From the NCBI GenBank assembly GCA_964468815.1, contig CAYXWN010000038.1, positions 1 through 16,312 on the forward strand: 16,312 nucleotides of DNA, written 5' to 3'. The position numbers and the translations under genes are program-made. Source of the DNA: UMGS621 sp964468815 (lineage in GTDB: Bacteria; Bacillota; Clostridia; Christensenellales; Borkfalkiaceae). The notes beneath the pieces were generated by a model, which saw only the letters and a program-made list of their open reading frames with translations, was not told where the DNA came from and did no database searches. The stretch's first letter is position 1. Each line of letters opens with the position of its first letter. Of the stretch, positions 15,327 through 16,312 are shown one piece after another.

Positions 15327-15355
15327 ATTATACTAAACCGAGAAAAAAAAGTCAA
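15327..15355 (-). promoter_or_regulatory. SigmaA-type promoter of scfA
   Basis: Read on the minus strand, TTGACT (15355-15350) and TATAAT (15332-15327) are separated by exactly 17 bp. The expected start of transcription is near 15320, giving a leader of about 25 bases that contains the scfA ribosome site. Five of six -35 bases and all six -10 bases match consensus, so strong constitutive transcription is expected. Confidence 0.9.
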
Positions 15356-15372
15356 AGAATTCGCTATGCTTT

Positions 15373-15744
15373 TTAATCTTTTTTCACATTCACCGCGATA
15401 ACGCCGGACAAAACGCCCACCGCAACGCAAAACAACAAGTCCCAAAGGACGTAAAGTCCGTCGGGAAAGCCGCCTAAAAGTCCGAACAGCAAAAAGGTAA
15501 GTCCGCCGGCAAACAGTCCGACAAGTCCGCCCTTCAACCACCCCTTGCTTCCGCGAAGAGAGAAAAAGCACCCGATAAAAATCGCAAGTACCTTAATAAA
15601 TTGATTGACCGGCTTAATCACCCGTTCGGAAAGCCCCGTAAATTGAATGATCAAGGCGAACGCCAACACGGCGACAAGGCAGACGATGATCGCCGTACAG
15701 ACGCCGCGCGCCGTCGTTTTCCAAAATTGCGTTTTTTCTTCCAT
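15373..15744 (-). CDS. TIGR04086-type four-helix membrane protein
   Basis: A 123-residue, strongly hydrophobic protein with four predicted membrane segments (about 15-36, 44-63, 69-91 and 98-119), short loops and a Lys-Asp C-terminus. The ATG at 15744 has GGAGG six bases upstream. The sequence alone gives no catalytic motif. The assignment to the TIGR04086 membrane family rests on size, topology, glycine-rich helices 3 and 4, and the position between yajC and the SCIFF precursor gene, where that family is usually found in Clostridia. Its function is unknown. The location suggests a role near the Sec machinery or the SCIFF peptide, which is inference. The stop codon is directly followed by the scfA promoter, with no terminator between. 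Confidence 0.8.
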   Translation of the reverse strand: MEEKTQFWKTTARGVCTAIIVCLVAVLAFALIIQFTGLSERVIKPVNQFIKVLAIFIGCFFSLRGSKGWLKGGLVGLFAGGLTFLLFGLLGGFPDGLYVLWDLLFCVAVGVLSGVIAVNVKKD

Positions 15745-15756
15745 AAAAAACCTCCG

Positions 15757-15783
15757 CTTCGATATTAAAATATCTATGCGAAG
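15757..15783 (-). other. Imperfect hairpin between yajC and the TIGR04086-like gene
   Basis: CTTCG (15757-15761) is complementary to CGAAG (15779-15783), with an inner AT-rich palindrome GATATT/AATATC at 15761-15774. It lies directly upstream of the ribosome site of the next gene and has no clean U-tract, so it does not look like an intrinsic terminator. It could tune processing or translation initiation, but may mean nothing. Confidence 0.4.
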
Positions 15784-15804
15784 GTTTTCGTCTTTATACC
15801 GAAA

Positions 15805-16260
15805 TTATTCCTCGGACGGCGTTTGCTCGGTTTCCGCCGCTTCGGTTAACACAGGCTCTTCCGCCGTCTCGGTCGGGACGGGTTCTTCCGATGCCTCAGT
15901 CGACACGGGTTCTTCCGAAACCGCGTCCTGCGGTGCTTCCGCTTGATAAATCGCCTGCATGTCGAATTTCATATAGGATTTCTGCTCTTGCGTTCCCGTT
16001 TCCAGAACGAAAGTGTTCTCCTCACGATTGACTTCGATAACCGTACCGCAGATACCGCCGATCGTCTTAATCCGATAGCCGGGCTCGATCCCGTTCATCT
16101 GCTCTTGCATTTGCTTTTGCCGTTTTTTGTTAGAATAACTCGACCAAGCGAACATCGCGATCAAAACGACGACCGCTACCGCAAGCAAAATATAAGTACC
16201 GGTGCTGTTGCCTTCCTTTGCGGCGTCCGTAACGTCTTCCGCCAATAACCGAAACCACAT
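15805..16260 (-). CDS. yajC: YajC, preprotein translocase accessory subunit
   Basis: YajC is a small single-span inner-membrane protein that associates with SecD and SecF at the Sec translocon. The 151-residue product has one membrane segment at about residues 22-40, a basic stretch after it (NKKRQKQMQEQM, 44-55), and the family core at 56-105, including the signature TIGGICGTVIEV (66-77). The ATG at 16260 has a GGAG ribosome site about 10 bases upstream. The family is usually about 85-115 residues. The excess is a low-complexity acidic tail with three 9-residue repeats (116-142), probably cytoplasmic and disordered. It is the first gene of the secretion block, followed by the TIGR04086-like gene 60 bases on, and secD and secF lie further downstream. 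No clear promoter is visible in the 52 bases upstream that fall inside the window, so the gene may be transcribed from outside it. Identity is well supported by the core motif and by context. Confidence 0.93.
   Translation of the reverse strand: MWFRLLAEDVTDAAKEGNSTGTYILLAVAVVVLIAMFAWSSYSNKKRQKQMQEQMNGIEPGYRIKTIGGICGTVIEVNREENTFVLETGTQEQKSYMKFDMQAIYQAEAPQDAVSEEPVSTEASEEPVPTETAEEPVLTEAAETEQTPSEE
15835..15915 (-). repeat. Three 27-bp in-frame tandem repeats in the yajC tail
   Basis: Residues 116-142 of YajC are three 9-residue units: EEPVSTEAS, EEPVPTETA, EEPVLTEAA. The DNA units are 27 bp each and imperfect. Copy number could vary by slippage without breaking the frame. No function can be assigned. 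Confidence 0.85.
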
Positions 16261-16312
16261 GGTAAAAAATCTCCTTTCCGTTTTTTTCTATTTTACTTAT
16301 TTTTTATCCTTT

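Noticed and set aside
15757..15783. Terminator after yajC
   Set aside because: The stem is imperfect and AT-rich with a bulge, and the following T6 lies between the ribosome site and start codon of the next gene, so it is part of that gene's initiation region.
1..16312. Mobile element, CRISPR array, prophage, tRNA or rRNA
   Set aside because: No transposase or integrase, no regular spaced repeats and no recognisable structural RNA were seen. The window is a continuous conserved housekeeping region in one orientation.

Overview
This 16.3 kb window carries fourteen protein genes, all on the minus strand, packed head to tail with short or negative gaps. They are housekeeping genes of an anaerobic member of the Clostridia. 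The strongest lineage marker is the small six-cysteine SCIFF peptide and its radical-SAM maturase, a pair known almost only from Clostridia. HemZ, a TIGR04086-type membrane protein and the rpsO-pnp-ylxY-mlpA gene order also point to Firmicutes. GC content looks intermediate (by eye, near 48%), and the proteins are compact and somewhat divergent. This suggests an uncultured gut-type clostridial clade rather than a classic low-GC Clostridium; I cannot fix the order from the sequence alone.

Layout in the direction of transcription (high to low coordinates). (1) Secretion and ranthipeptide block, 16260-11400: yajC, a four-helix membrane protein, scfA (SCIFF, 53 aa), scfB (maturase), secD, secF. 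Two near-identical vegetative promoters (TTGACT, 17-bp spacer, TATAAT) start transcription at scfA and at secD. A strong hairpin separates scfA from scfB. A hairpin with a short U-tract follows secF. (2) Repair, stringent-response and metabolism block, 11329-4870: recJ, the bifunctional (p)ppGpp enzyme rel, a metallo-beta-lactamase-fold hydrolase and hemZ, closely spaced or overlapping. This is the familiar clostridial order, but apt and dtd, which often sit in it, are absent. (3) RNA block, 4734-2266: rpsO with its own promoter and structured leader, an intrinsic terminator, then pnp with a hairpin in its leader and its own terminator. (4) ylxY (polysaccharide-deacetylase fold, degenerate active site) and mlpA (M16 zinc protease), 2177-175, probably with their own promoter and closed by a strong terminator at 131-165.

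The parts worth a second look are the ScfA/ScfB pair and its apparent expression control, the SecD and SecF proteins that lack the conserved acidic residues of their transmembrane motifs, the non-canonical YlxY active site and start, and the twin CGGA/TCCG hairpins in the rpsO leader. No mobile element, CRISPR array, tRNA or rRNA was seen. Positions 1-130, beyond the last terminator, show no gene.
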